This document shows, piece after piece, positions 41,616 through 54,317 of a stretch of DNA of 64,000 nucleotides. A model generated the notes under the pieces. It was not told the origin of the DNA and made no database searches. It was given only the letters and a program-made list of their open reading frames with translations. Position numbers and translations under genes: made by a program. The stretch is taken from assembly GCA_030248295.1 (NCBI GenBank), contig JASANH010001516.1, positions 124,001 through 188,000 of the forward strand, in the 5' to 3' direction. Within the stretch, counting starts at the first letter, position 1, and each line of letters starts with the position of its first letter. The stretch is from Mesodorylaimus sp. YZB2_4 (taxonomy: Eukaryota; Nematoda; Enoplea; Dorylaimida; Dorylaimidae).

Positions 41616-44183
41616 CGAGGCCATTTCCACGTCGAAGCAAGCCGATCACACGCACCACCGCACGCCACGCTGCCAGTAATCACTGCGGACAGATTCGAAT
41701 TCTCTTTTGATCAAAATTTTTCATAGACATACACCGAACCGCTGCACCAACGATGCCGCCATATTGGTCAGCTTGACCCATCCCGAGTCGATCTCAACGC
41801 TTTACTAGGTAAGGTCCTAATGGTGTGCGAAGTGGTCACATCACTAAATCGACTCACTTGAGAATTTGTTGCTGACTTTTTGCCTGACAGGAGTTTAGTG
41901 GGTGAACACGCCATTATTTAAAATTTAAATTCCGCGCGTTTTTTAGTATTAGAATTTACCTGAAGGTCAAATACACGCGACCTACCCAGTGCGCGCATAC
42001 GGTATTTTGATCGGAAAAATTTGGAAAATTTGTTTGACTTTGAGTCATCAACAGGTCGAGTGAATTTTGGTCGGAAAAGTTTGGTCGTTGCGACTTCCAT
42101 TTTTCCGCTATAAAGACCAGTACATGTTTGATCGGTTTGAAGTATGGTCGCGTAAAGGCGAAGAAACACCCAAGATTCCGCTGTAAGTAAGCCTCTTATT
42201 GTCAGTCTAGACTGGACTGGATTTGGGCCTATGTCTATGGATAGACCTGTTTTGGTACGGAAAGCGTGGTTGGATAGATTAGGAGGATAAAAAGGACGCA
42301 CTAGCTCTAGGGTAGTAATGAAACGGAATGTAGGTACTGTAATCGCGTAATTTTGCGGGCTTTTCCTGTGACTACGTGTCTGTCAGTTTGTATTCGTTAT
42401 TGTAAAAGTAATCGCGATCTGCCAAACAAAGTCTGTTGTTGCTGCTGGGACGCCTCAACATTTCGCCAACAAGAGCCACCCAATTTCTCTTCAAGCCAAA
42501 AGCACGTGTTTGATTATACGTACGGCAGGGAACCTTGGTCTGAATATTTCTGCTTAGCATATAAAATTTGAGTGCGAGGCGCGCACTCTAGAGCAGATAG
42601 TTGCTTCGTGGCAGAACCACACGTTGGCCTTATCATAAGAGGAGGTAGATGGTTATCAGGGTGCCTGTTAAATTTCTGACAGCCATGACGTCCGTCGTTG
42701 CGCATCAAACTTTCTTCGGTGTTAGTTAGCAGTATCCTTGAGGATAAGGAACGCCGTATTGGGTACCTACGTAATACTTCGCGACAGCTGCTGTTATTGA
42801 AAGAGCCATAAATCTAGTCTAAACACATTATAGGTCTTTCTTCTCCTACGACGAATGACTTGGCAACACAAGTTTAGGCAATACTGTTTTGTGTGGGGAA
42901 AATGTTGCATGGTGTTTCGTGGGATTTCAGACACGCTCGTTTAGAGAATGCTCGAAGGGGCACTCGTCCTTCTACTCGGCGATTGTGTGATGTTACCGTA
43001 TCCGCCGTGTGAAAATTTCCGTTTGCATATCCGCTCGTTCAAGTTGACTGGTGGGCGAACAGCTGTGTCTCTCAACTTTATTCCTTGTGGGCGTAAAATG
43101 CGGCAATTTTTGGTTCATTTTTTTCGGGTTGTAGTTATGAAATTCCAAGTTGGGTAGGTCTTTCGTCGTTTTCTTCGGTTTGTTGATCGTTTGACAGGTG
43201 TACTATGCGGTGCCATGGTTTGATGCTATGCTTGGAGGCATGCGGGGTCGACGTTTCATGCTCGCATACCGCACAGGGGCGATGACAAAACGACGGCAAC
43301 GCATCTCCTACTCGTTCGCTTCCATCGCCTTACCTGCCTACACTTTGGTAGTGTCTGTGTATATTGGGCCTAAAAGCCGGTTTGTTCAGAGTGTAGGAGA
43401 TGGCGACGGCGATACCGACCAACGTCGCCATCATTCGTTGGCCAACGTTACCTACCCGTTTGTACCGACGACGTTCAATGCCGACGTGGCGCTTCTGTCT
43501 GGTTGTCCTTTTCCGCCGTTTTCATGGCATCTATTCATTTCATACCAAGTGAAAGCGGTTACATATGAGGATAGACTTTTGACTATTCCACTACCAGTCT
43601 TATCGTGCGATGAGCTTTGGGCGGGGGTCGTGCCCTCCTCGTACTGACGTTTTACGCCATCACTGATACCACTTATTCGATCGAGTGCCTGTCTGGTCGT
43701 CTTCGCTGTAGGTTGACGAAAACGACAAAGTTCTTTTCCGCACATGTACGATTTCTGCCTATTGTTGTGGTGGAAATAAATCGCCCTCGTATAATGATCA
43801 TATGTCGGATATCTGCTGGCCGTGGTAATCGTTCTGTCCAGTCACACTGGCGTGTTTGCGCATTTCGACTGGTTGTTTTGTCCGCGGAATGGTTTGTTTA
43901 TTATTTCTGCTGAGACAGACGGTGCGATGGGCGAGTTTGCTTTGGCCATGTCTCAGAGTCCGACCAGTCTTCGACGGGAGCGTGAATGTGCCGATCTATC
44001 GATTAGAGCTAGTCTCTATGACCGTTAGCTAGCTGTCTGTGTTTTATGTTGTAGCTTGTGGTGTGTTAGCTAAGAGAACAATTCATCGACGAACGCTATG
44101 GCCAAGTATTTTATGCAGAGTTTTTTCAGATTTCCTGTTGGACCCTGTTCGTTCAGACCTCGGACCGCTTATTTTATTGGCCT
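41616..44183. other. Spacer and probable promoter/5' UTR of vigilin
   Basis: The longest frame (43198-43647, plus) has no recognisable features and I do not call it a gene. The T/G-rich 43.1-44.1 kb stretch probably holds the 5' UTR and first non-coding sequence of vigilin. Confidence 0.35.
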
Positions 44184-47100
44184 ATGAATCCGGACGTCAG
44201 TCTGATTTACAGTTCGCCGGATCTGCCTCCCACCGTATTTGGACCACAGCAGCATCCAGTGATCGTACAGCAGCAGCAACCACTCATGGATTCGTCGGCG
44301 ATCCCGATTGGTGCAAACGTCACGTTCGCCGTTGCTCCGGGTGCCGAGCATACGGCCCATAAATTGGCTCAGGAGCAGGCGCGACAACAACAGCAGTTGC
44401 AGCAGCAAGCTATTCAACAGCTTCATTTGGATTCGCAGCAGCTACAAGGACAACACTTGGACAGTTCTCAAAAGAAGATCGTCTTGAATTACGAAGATGA
44501 TTTTCCGACTTTGCCACCGGGTCAAGATCCTTCCGGAATTCAAGCGCACGCGGCCGCGGCAGTCGGATCTGGTGGATGGGCGGGCGCAAAAGCGCCGGCG
44601 GTCATGCAGCCCGTCAAACGAAGTGACGTTACCCAGGTTTGTAGAACGCGATGGTTCTTTTCTTTTTTATCTTTAGTGCATTTTTAAAATTGTTCTTTTT
44701 AATGCGCAGATATTCCACTTGCCGGCTGAAGAACGTCGTTATCGCGAAGGCCAGGAACATCAATTCGGCGATAAGAGTCAGGAGCAACAAGACTGCAATG
44801 AAATTATGCAAAAAACTGGTAAGTCTGTCAGGCCAGGATTCGTTAAGACTGCAAAGACTGGATTTTGAAAGCTGATTTGCACTTTATACTCTGAAGATGA
44901 AAGTCGGAAGGTTTAGGATGCTCTCACGTTTAGAATGATTTTGTACTTCTAGGTACGACGATTGAACTTTGCCAAAACAAAGATCAGAGTTTGACTGTCG
45001 TTGTCACTGGCAAACGGCACAATGTGGAAGAAGCTCGAAAGTTGATCGTCCAACAATTGCAAACCCAGGCGCGCAGAGAAGTTCGCATACCCAAGGATCA
45101 CCATCGCGTTTTGATTGGTGAGTTGTGTGTGTGTGTGTGTGTGGCTGCTGTATGTGTTTATACAAGTGCTAACATTTTTCAGGAAAAGAAGGGAAACGTT
45201 TACAGCAACTGGAAAAGGACACGGATTGCCGCATTATGATTCCAAACCGCGATAACCCATCGGATGTAATCAAGATAATTGGACCGCGCGAAGGCATCGA
45301 GAAAGCTGTGCATCAAATTCAATTGATTTCGGACGAGCAGGTGCGTTATGATCGCAATTTGTGTATTCGGGATTGGTTTGGCCTATCGAAGGCTAGGGCG
45401 TGCTAAAATTAAAATTTTCTTAGTCAAAAATGGCTCAAGAGCATTTGGTGATTCCGAAAGTTTATTATCCGTGGATAAAAGGACCCTACAACGAGACGAT
45501 TGATCGCATTCAAGCAGAAACAGGCGCCCGCGTTAACATCCCACCACCATCGGCCAGCAGTGAGATGATCGTAGTCACAGGAGAAAAGGATGGCGTACAC
45601 AAAGCAGCTGCGTATATCAAGCAAATTTTCGAGGATAAAGTTAGTCTAATAATTGCATGTTTACAACCCAGTCTCACTCCATCCGATTGAGTTTTTCAGC
45701 AACGCAATACTCAAACTGTCAGCATTCAAGTGGCGCGCAGTCAACATCGTTTCGTCGTTGGCCCGCAGCGCAGCGGCCTGGCGGATATTCTGCGAGAGAC
45801 TGGCGTCAGCGTGGAAGTGCCGCCGGAAGAAGCCGAATCAGATACGATCACTTTGCGAGGCGAACCGGATAAACTTGGTCACGCATTGGCCATCGTGTAT
45901 GCTAAAGTGAGTGTTTGATAAGGAATTAATTTTTATTAGGATTAATCGTGATTACGGTTTTAGGCTAGCAGCGTCATTACGGCCGAAATTCCGTGCCCGA
46001 CTTGGTTGCACAAATTCGTGATTGGAACGAAAGGCTCGAATGTGCGTGAGCTGATCCCGGAGCCACAAAAGGTATTGTAAAATAGCGTGAAATGGTTTTG
46101 AACATGCAAAACGCGCTTTGTTTTTTTAGGTTCAAATCACTTTCGAACCAGATGACACTATTTTTGTGCAAGGCTCGCCGGAGGAAGTCAAACGCGTGAA
46201 AGAGGCCTTGTCGGTTATTGTTCAACAGAAACAGGCGGAAATGGCTTCGGAAATTCTTCGTGTGAATCCGACATTCCATCGCCACATTATTGGAAAAAAC
46301 GGAGCAAACAGTAAGTTGGTTAGTACGGGTTGAGGAAGGGGCCCTAATGGGAGCTCTTGGTTTTAGTTTCGCGCATAAAAAGTGAAACTGGCGTCTTCGT
46401 CACGATCCCACCAGATGATAGCCATTCGGATGAAATTCGTTTGGAGGGTCGAAAGGAGGGCGTGATAAAAGCTAAGGAAGAAATTATGGAGATCGCTAAA
46501 CGCATGGTGAGTTGATTTTGAAAAAAAGTTCTCTAACAAGTTATTAACGACTTTGCGTTTAGGAAAACGAGAAATCGCGTGATATCATAATCGAGAATCG
46601 TTTTCATCGTTCCCTGATTGGCGCGAAAGGAGAAGCTGTACGGGACATACGCCAGAAATATCCTGGGGTGAGTACGAATATGTCGTGCACTAGGGGAAAA
46701 TTTGGATTTGATAGGAACAGGTTCAGAATTAGGAATAGCAAAAAGGACGTTTCGAAGGCGACCTGTGATATGTCCTGCTCAAACTCTTACAGCTGTTGTC
46801 AGTGAGGGATTATTCTTGTTACACTTGACCATTAATCCCAAAAGTGTGTGTTCACTTCCTGCGCAGGGCTCCAGTCTTTGATTGCGTCCAATAGTAACGG
46901 TGCGTTTGTTCAGGTTCAAATCCATTTCCCGGAACCTGGACGTAAATCGGATATTGTGACGTTGCGCGGACCGAAGGACGAAGTTGACAAATGTTACAAG
47001 CACTTGCAGACGATCGTAAAAGAACTGGTAATTCGTCAAATATGGTTCTGATGTGCGTTTTCCTAAGTAAGAGTTTTTTAGCTGGAGAACAATTTTCAAG

Positions 47101-49961
47101 CCGAAGTGCCAGTGTTCAAAGATTTTCACAAGCACATCATCGGGAAAGGAGGAGCGAATATTAAGAAGGTATGGTTCTTTTTACGGCTATTCTGGGGGCA
47201 GGGGCATGGGAATAATGTGAATTATTTGCAGATCCGCGAGGAAACGGACACTAAGATCGATCTTCCAGCTGAGGGTGCGGCTACGGACGTGATCACGATT
47301 ACTGGAAAGAAAGCAAACGTTGAGAAAGCAAGAGCTATGATTCACAAATTGCAAGAGGAACTGGTAAATAAAGGTTTGGGAGAAATTTAGAAATATTATT
47401 AGCCCTCCTTTATGTTCTTGCAGGCGTCAGTGGTATCGATTGAAGTTACCATTCCCCACAAGATCCACAGCAGCCTAATCGGTGGCGGAGGTCGGTTGAT
47501 TCAATCGATATCAGATGATTGCGGAAACGTCCAAATCAAATTCCCTCCGGAGAAATCGGCCACTGATAAAATAACCATCCGGGGACCAAAAGATGGAGTT
47601 GAGAAGGCGAAAAAATTATTGACGGATTTGGCTAAGGACAAGGAATTGGCTAGTTTCAGCGCCGAAGTGAAGGCAAAACCGGAATTGTTCCGTTTCTTGA
47701 TCGGACGCGGTGGCAATAAAATCAAGAAGGTAAGAATTTGGTCTAGTGCTGGGTGACTACGTAGATAGACAGAGCTGAGTTTTTAGATCCGTGAAGCGAA
47801 CCCAGATGTTCGCATTATGTTCCCTCGTCCAACCGATCACGATCAAGAAACAATCCATTTGGTCGGGAAGAAGGAAGATGTGGGCAAGGCTAAAACGCAG
47901 ATTGAAGATGTTATTAAAGAGTTGGTGAGTCGATGGTTTTTACTGATCGTGAGTTTTTTCGGGTTTTAGAACTTGATTTGTTTCACAGAACCTGAGTGTT
48001 GAGATCGCAATGGATGTCGATCCGAAACATCATCGCCACTTCGTTTTCCGCGGAGCACAAGTGTTGCGCGAAATTCAAGATCAGTTTGGAGGCGTCTCCA
48101 TTTCCTTCCCTAAAGTTAACAGTGGCTCGAGCCGTGTGTCGCTGAAGGGCGCCAAAGAGTGCGTGGAGGCCGCTAAGAAACGTATATTGGAGATTGTCGA
48201 CGATTTGGTAAGTATTTTCATTCAGTTACACGCGGAATTTTGTTGAACTCATTCCTTACTTAATTGCAGGAAGCCCAAGTGACGATTTCAGTACCAATTC
48301 CGCAACGTCACCATCGTCTCTTGTTGGCTGGGAAAGGATCTAAGATTCAAGAAATCAGCCACGCTTGCAATGTACAAATCAAGTTCCCTGAACGCAGTCA
48401 ACAGAATCAACAGTCACCAGAGCATCAAGCATCCCCGATTTCAACATCACTGAATGGCGGCAACGGAACGGACGATCACATGGAAGGAACAACACCAGAA
48501 TCACATTCGTCTGATTTTGTGCAAGTTACTGGGCGTATCGAGAATTGCGAGAAAGCTAAAGAAATGCTCTTGGTAAGGCTTTGGTGAACAATTCTATTCG
48601 GATTGTACTTACTGTCACCACTTTGCTTCCAGGCCGAAGTGCCTATCAACGAAGCGATCAATGTGCCTTTCGATTTCCATCGAAATTTGATTGGCAAAGG
48701 TGGCTCTGGAATTCGTAGACTGATGGAAGACCACAGCGTCAACATCAACATCCCCGCTCAAGACCTTCATTCGGATGAGATCGTAATCAGCGGCTCACCG
48801 GTCAATGTGAAGGAGGCGGTGGCTGCTATTATGCAAAAGATCGAGCAGTTTGAAGAACAGGAGAAACAAAGGGTCAGTCATGTTTGTCAGTATTGCTTGA
48901 TGCGGGCATATGTTGTGCTGTATTTCAGCAATTGAAAAGTTTCAAAGTGTCGGTGCAAGTGCCGCCTGAATACCATCCGAAATTGATCGGACCAAAAGGA
49001 CGAGACATCAACCGTCTGCGTGAGAAGTATGACGTGCAGATTTCAATTCCGGCACCGAATGACGAGAAATCGGATGAAATCGTTATCACTGGTTAGTAAT
49101 TTTTTTATCTGCGTAGTTTTTACCTGGTTTGGAGCTGTGTTCTTTTTTTAGGCTTTGAGGATAAAGCTAACGAATGCAAGGAAGAAATTCAACGGATGAT
49201 TGGCGACTATACGTCGCTGTTCACGCAAGAAATCACTCTGGATTGTCGCATTCATAGTCGCTTGATTGGGCAAAAAGGAAAGAATATACGCAAGGTATGG
49301 TCTATTGGACGGGTCAGCTTTGTGTTGATTGGAGTCTTATACGGATGGATCGATTTGTTTCAGGTCATGGATGACTACAAAGTGGAAATCCGTTTTCCTC
49401 GCCATGCTGATCCCGATCCGAATTTGGTCATTGTGTCTGGACGCAACGAAGACGCTGTGTACGACTGTATCGACTACTTGCGGAACAGAGAGGAGGAGTA
49501 TCTGCAGGTGAGGCAATCAATACGTGCTCATTAGCTCCTGGTGGTAAGACTTACCTTCCAGGGGAAGAAGAGTGACGTGGGACAGCGAGGGGCCCGTGTT
49601 ATCAGCAGTTTTCTCTCGGGACATTATTCTATATTCGTCCTCATTAACGCGGCCTTTGCGCACGTTCTTGCATGTTTTTCAGGATGCTATCGATCGTCAC
49701 GCCTACCGTGATCCGAAACGTTTGACGGAAGGGAATGGAGCCGCTGCTGGCAACGAAGCTGTAGAATTTGTGAACGCACCGTGGCAGCATCGCGGGGGCA
49801 TTCAAAACAACATTGGGGGCTTGAACGGCCTGCAGGAAGTGCCTGACGTTGGAAACATGCAAGAATTCCCGTCCATGGGCTTGGGAGAAGGAGGAGCCGT
49901 AGGTGGAGGACAATATTCGGGCATGGGAGGCACTGCTTGGGGCACAACGAGACGCGCTTAG
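44184..49961 (+). CDS. HDLBP: Vigilin, multi-KH-domain RNA-binding protein
   Basis: Twenty-two exons, from 44184-44636 to 49683-49961, join in frame to about 1369 residues. The N-terminal region is Gln-rich. At least 14 KH domains follow, most with a GxxG RNA-binding loop: LIGKEGKRL, WIKGPYNET, FVVGPQRSG, FVIGTKGSN, IIGKNGANI, LIGAKGEAV, IIGKGGANI, LIGGGGRLI, LIGRGGNKI, LLAGKGSKI, LIGKGGSGI, LIGPKGRDI and LIGQKGKNI. A degenerate first unit precedes them. The KH near 48030-48200 has FVFRGAQVL in place of GxxG. The protein ends in a Gly/Met-rich tail. Vigilins bind many mRNAs and tRNA, mostly on the endoplasmic reticulum, and influence translation and ploidy. Introns cut repeatedly inside or between KH units. 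Intact by all phases checked. Confidence 0.95.
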
Positions 49962-50888
49962 AAACAGGTGAGAAGGGGAAAGACAAAAGTTGGGGTGGGT
50001 TCAATCAGGTAGCGAATTATGCTTTTATGATGTCGTGGGCGAATTAATTGTTGAAGTTATCTTTTTCAAAGCACTGAAGTGTGAGCTAAAGCGGTGATTT
50101 GGAAAGGTTGATTATGATTTTCATATTTTGAATTGTTCATTTTGGGTTTCGATTTGGACTGCGTTATTTGAGCCAATTTACGTGTCTGAGCGTTTTGGTT
50201 GCCGCGTGTGCCTTATCAAAAAATATTTATGCTCACTCGACACGAATAGGTTACCGTAGGTTTATGTATTTATAAGGGGCACTTTGGCGGTTGATGAAGT
50301 GGCTGTTTGGTGTGCACGGTCTGCGCATATTTGTTGAAAACCGCGCCGTCTCTTGGCTTCTTCGGTTTTTTGTCTACAAATGCTCTATTACAATGATTTT
50401 TTGTGACCTTTGCCGGGTTCGTTTTTTTGTATCATCGGGAGTAGATACGGAACGGTTTGAGATTGAGGTTTGTTAAAATTTGTTAAGAAAGCTAAATTAA
50501 CCGCGCAACGTTTTTTTGATTTATGTTTTGGTCTGCTCGTGATCAGAGAAAGAGGTTGAGTGTTTTTGCCAATGCTTCTTTCACGTGGGATATTCCTGTC
50601 TGTGAGAACCCAGTTTGTTGTTTGCGAGTGGTGGCATTGTTTAGCAAGTTTTCTTGAAGCTTAGCAATAACTTTCACTTGCGGTTTGTGCGTTCTAATAC
50701 ACGCGAGAGGGGTTTGAGAGAGGATGGATGGACGTGATCACGACGCTGCCTTTACTAGCCCAAAATAATGAAAGGATGAACAGGCAGCAAGGCGCTAACA
50801 GCGCGGACAAATAGTAGGGTTACTCGTACTCGTATATACAGCAGGCGTTAAGCGGCTACTATGTGCCGTTCTGATGAGCAAAGCGCCC
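49962..50888. other. Convergent 3' region, no gene seen
   Basis: Probable 3' UTRs of vigilin and of the next, minus-strand gene. No coding sequence or repeat recognised. Confidence 0.4.
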
Positions 50889-52668
50889 TCATAATAGACT
50901 ATGCTTATTGGATGTCGGGGCAGTCAGCTGCTGCAGCCGGTTGAATTCTTCGATGAGCCAGCAAGCGGCACGGGACATCATTGCCATCATTGCCAGGTTC
51001 TCGTACACACGATCGTTAGAAATGGACGCACGACATCCGTTGCCGAATTCGAGCTGAAAATGTAAGGTTCGTGTACGTGGGGAGGCGGGTGACAAGAGCA
51101 TGTACCATGGTTCTCTGATCGAGGCTGGTCGCCATGCGTTGAGGCATCAATGGAGTGGCTAAGGTGGCGGCCAGAGTGGCCAAATCGGCGCCGGACATGC
51201 CGTCGTGGGGACCATTCTTCAGACTGACTTGACCGGAGATATGACGGATCATTTCGAGAGCTGGTACCTGTAGTGAGAGGTGTGGGTTAGGGTGGTGGGA
51301 TGACGGTGAACGAGCCAACTCCACCTCGAGACCCTCGCCACCATTGCGCCAGTAGGCATTGACGGTTACGAAACGAGGGTTCTGGGCCAGTGCTTCGACC
51401 AGGCAACAGGCCAACATCCACTTTTGGTTGCCGTTGAACCTGTAAGGAGGGAGTGGTGGTCGGGTGTCACAGTCGAGTGAGCCAAGGGCGGCTTACCTTC
51501 CACTGGCCGCCTGCTGCTGTTCCAACATTTCTATCAACCGTGACATGATCCAATTGAGTCCCAGTCTTTGTTGGCTTCGACCGGTCGGAATACGATTCAC
51601 GCAGGTGATGTATGCGTCGCATTTAAGCTGATGATCCGAGTCAAATGATGCGAAGATGATCAGCAGATAGACAGGCTTCTTGTTTTTGCCGCACGCATTC
51701 GACTTACTGCGCTGTGATACGGTCAAGTTTGAAAAAGCTGTGATGGCTGCGCGGATGGCATTGGTGTCCTGAAACAGACAGCAGGTGCTGATCGGAATAG
51801 GCTGGATGCTTTCAAAAACAGGCTTCCTTGCCGTCGGAGTTTGAAGCATCAACCCGACGGGTTTAGGAGAGTGCAGGCGTGCTCGCCGAATCCAACCCGA
51901 CACACTGTTACGTGCATAAGACGCCCCCTTTAGGCACCCTCCCCAAGGTGAGATTCCGACAGATCGAGGGTAGGGATTCAAGACGATCATGCTGCAAAGA
52001 GCCATTACATAGAAGCGTACTATGGATCTACTGCGACTCGAGGCTCCATTGACGTCTTGTCGATAATTTCGTAGTTGGTTGAGCACGGAATTGAAATCGA
52101 ATTGGTTGCCTCCAGTCGGGATTTGACACGACTCGGTATCGTCCATGAATTCATCCACATCATCCCCGTCCATCGTCTGAAAGAGGACAGCTCTAGGTTC
52201 CGAGTGTTAGATTGGTGCCAAAATGTTACATACCTGATCGCTGTCCATATTTGCCATGGACTGGCTGATATCGTAGACCAATGGGAACGCCACGTTCATG
52301 CCGTTGGCATCGTCCACTCGACGTATGACATGACTCGGATGGGCTTTCTCCTTGCCACTCATGGGCCAGTCGCTGGCCAAGTTCGTGTCGTTGACTGCGT
52401 TACCGAGACCAATACGCGTACTCGATTGGTATTTGAGAGGTCGGTGGGCGCGTTTTGTCGGCGTGGTCACGGGCGCTGGTTCAATTTCCTTTACCTCCGC
52501 CAGTCGTCTGTTTCGACCGTCCGCATCGCGTCGTAAGATTTTGGGAAATCGTACCGGAGATCCGCTGTCGAAACTGGTCACAGTCAATCCGGCTTCATCA
52601 GCGGTGCGGCGTCGTCGGACGATTTTGGCCGCTTGGTTCAATAAGATGGGTCGTTTATGGTCCGACAT
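50889..52668 (-). CDS. Unrecognised six-exon protein
   Basis: Exons 52234-52668, 52021-52176, 51497-51768, 51325-51439, 51106-51267 and 50889-51053 join in frame to 434 residues. The N-terminus (MSDHKRPILLNQAAKIVRRR) and the next 80 residues are basic with short KRAHR and RRRR patches, suggesting a nuclear protein. An acidic stretch (DGDDVDEFMDD) follows. Then comes a folded-looking region with hydrophobic helices (YLLIIFASF, LGLNWIMSRLIEMLEQQQ, KWMLACCLVEALAQNPRF) and a C-terminal helical part (MMSRAACWLIEEFNRLQQL). The family is not recognised. Intron 2 contains a copy of the dispersed palindromic repeat. Confidence 0.65.
51840..51870 (-). repeat. Dispersed near-palindromic repeat, copy 3
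   Basis: The minus strand reads AAACCCGTCGGGTTGATG here, matching copy 2 exactly over 18 bases. It lies in intron 2 of the gene above. Confidence 0.5.
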
Positions 52669-54317
52669 AGCTGATGGGATTCAAAGCGTACTCTCGCTGT
52701 CCTTTCTCGATGAGGGTTTGTGTTGACCGAGCGAACAGAGGGCTTGAGCTTGAGTATAAACGATATGGTCTCTGCCGAGCGTTCGCAAATGACTGCGTCG
52801 TCATCGAAGCGTGCGTTAGGCAGGAAGGGATAGGCGTGGTGAACCAACTCGTGCTAGAAGGTTCCATCGGAGGTTCGTAATTCGATGTTGTGCCAGGTTC
52901 ACAGGATGGAAGATCGTGTTAGCAAACTCGTGCTGGGCGAACCAGCCAGGGTGTAAAATTATCCAGCTTCCTGTCGTTAATTTGCTCGGCTACCTCGTTT
53001 GGCGATGAGAGCCTCAGCTATAAGATGGTCCATGATTTCGCCCACTTATCGAACATTCTTCACGTATTAATCGACGTCTTGACGTGCATTGGCACAGTCT
53101 CAATTTTACAGCAGGTTAGTCTGATCTATATTGGGCAGTGGTGATGTTTTTGCCATGTACACAACAAATGAGCTAGTTTTAGTTCGCACGTGCCAATAAA
53201 CCGATAAAGACAAAACACACGCCTTGCTGCTTGGATTCGACTGAATATTTAGTGCACTGCAACCTTTTGACTAGGTGGCTCAAGGATGAGTGACCAGCAG
53301 CCTTTCATTACCTCTGCTCGTCGGCTGGATGATTGGGATAACACGCGGGTCGTTTGGCTACGTGATGTGTGTTTCAGAAGACGACTGCGAATCAACCGTG
53401 CGAGTGGCACAGATATACTGTGCGTTTCGTTTTCCGATCAGGCTCAGAAGACATGGAGGTCGAAGAAGAAGCTTGGAAGCTTCAGAGCTTCTCCTTCGAC
53501 CTTTCCTGTCCGACGGCAACGTGTTTACCAAAGTCGAACATCCGTTGGAGCAGAGAAACACCGACATCCCGTCGAGTCGCACTGTTAGGACTGAAAATAG
53601 CAGGGTATCATTAGACTTGGCAAGACTGTTGTACAGACCAATTCGCGAGATACCCTGCTTCGAGAAAGTTCTTGCTTCTACGCTCACAGTCTCCGACCTG
53701 TCTGCTGAAGGGTGACGTTTCGTAAAAGAGGCATATCGCGAAATGAATGGAGCGAGCCAATGCTGTTGCCGGAGCTTACAAGTTTATTGGTCCTCCACTT
53801 GAAGCATTATCTGTGAGACATCTCAGCTGCCACCCACAAACATTGTCTCATCTGGTGCTCAACCTCGATGAATCATGATAGCAGAAGCCTTAAAGTCGAG
53901 ACTAGGAGTATCTTGTGACCGTTAGAAATTGTTTCCAATTCATTAATAGTAATAGTCGACTTGACACGATTCCATAAATCTTTGACGAGCTCAACCAAAA
54001 TTTGAAAGCATCTTATTGCCTCAGTCTATGCATTATCGTTCAAAGTAACCCTAGCTTTACCAGTGCAAAATAACATGTATCACAAGGGGGCCAAATATAA
54101 TGCAATACGTTTAGATAACACAGAAACGACACAGTACGCTGACTCCTGGCCAGAGACTACCAATTGATTTCCAAGTTGTAGACACAAAAAATACGCTGGA
54201 TTGGCTTGAGGACCCTGGTACTGAGGAGCACGAACAAGACAGTCAGCTAAAGAGGACATATGCACACAAACAATATCAAGGAACATCCGTCTTGAACCGG
54301 ATCCCTCCATGTTGGCT
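52669..54317. other. Intergenic, no gene recognised
   Basis: Overlapping open frames exist on both strands at 53286-53715 (up to 141 codons, plus strand), but none has a recognisable family or splice context. Confidence 0.35.

Noticed and set aside
43198..43647. 149-codon frame upstream of vigilin as a gene
   Set aside because: No family, no splice context and unusual composition; more likely chance in a GC-balanced region.
53290..53715. 141-codon frame as a gene
   Set aside because: Open frames of similar length occur on both strands here and none has supporting motifs.
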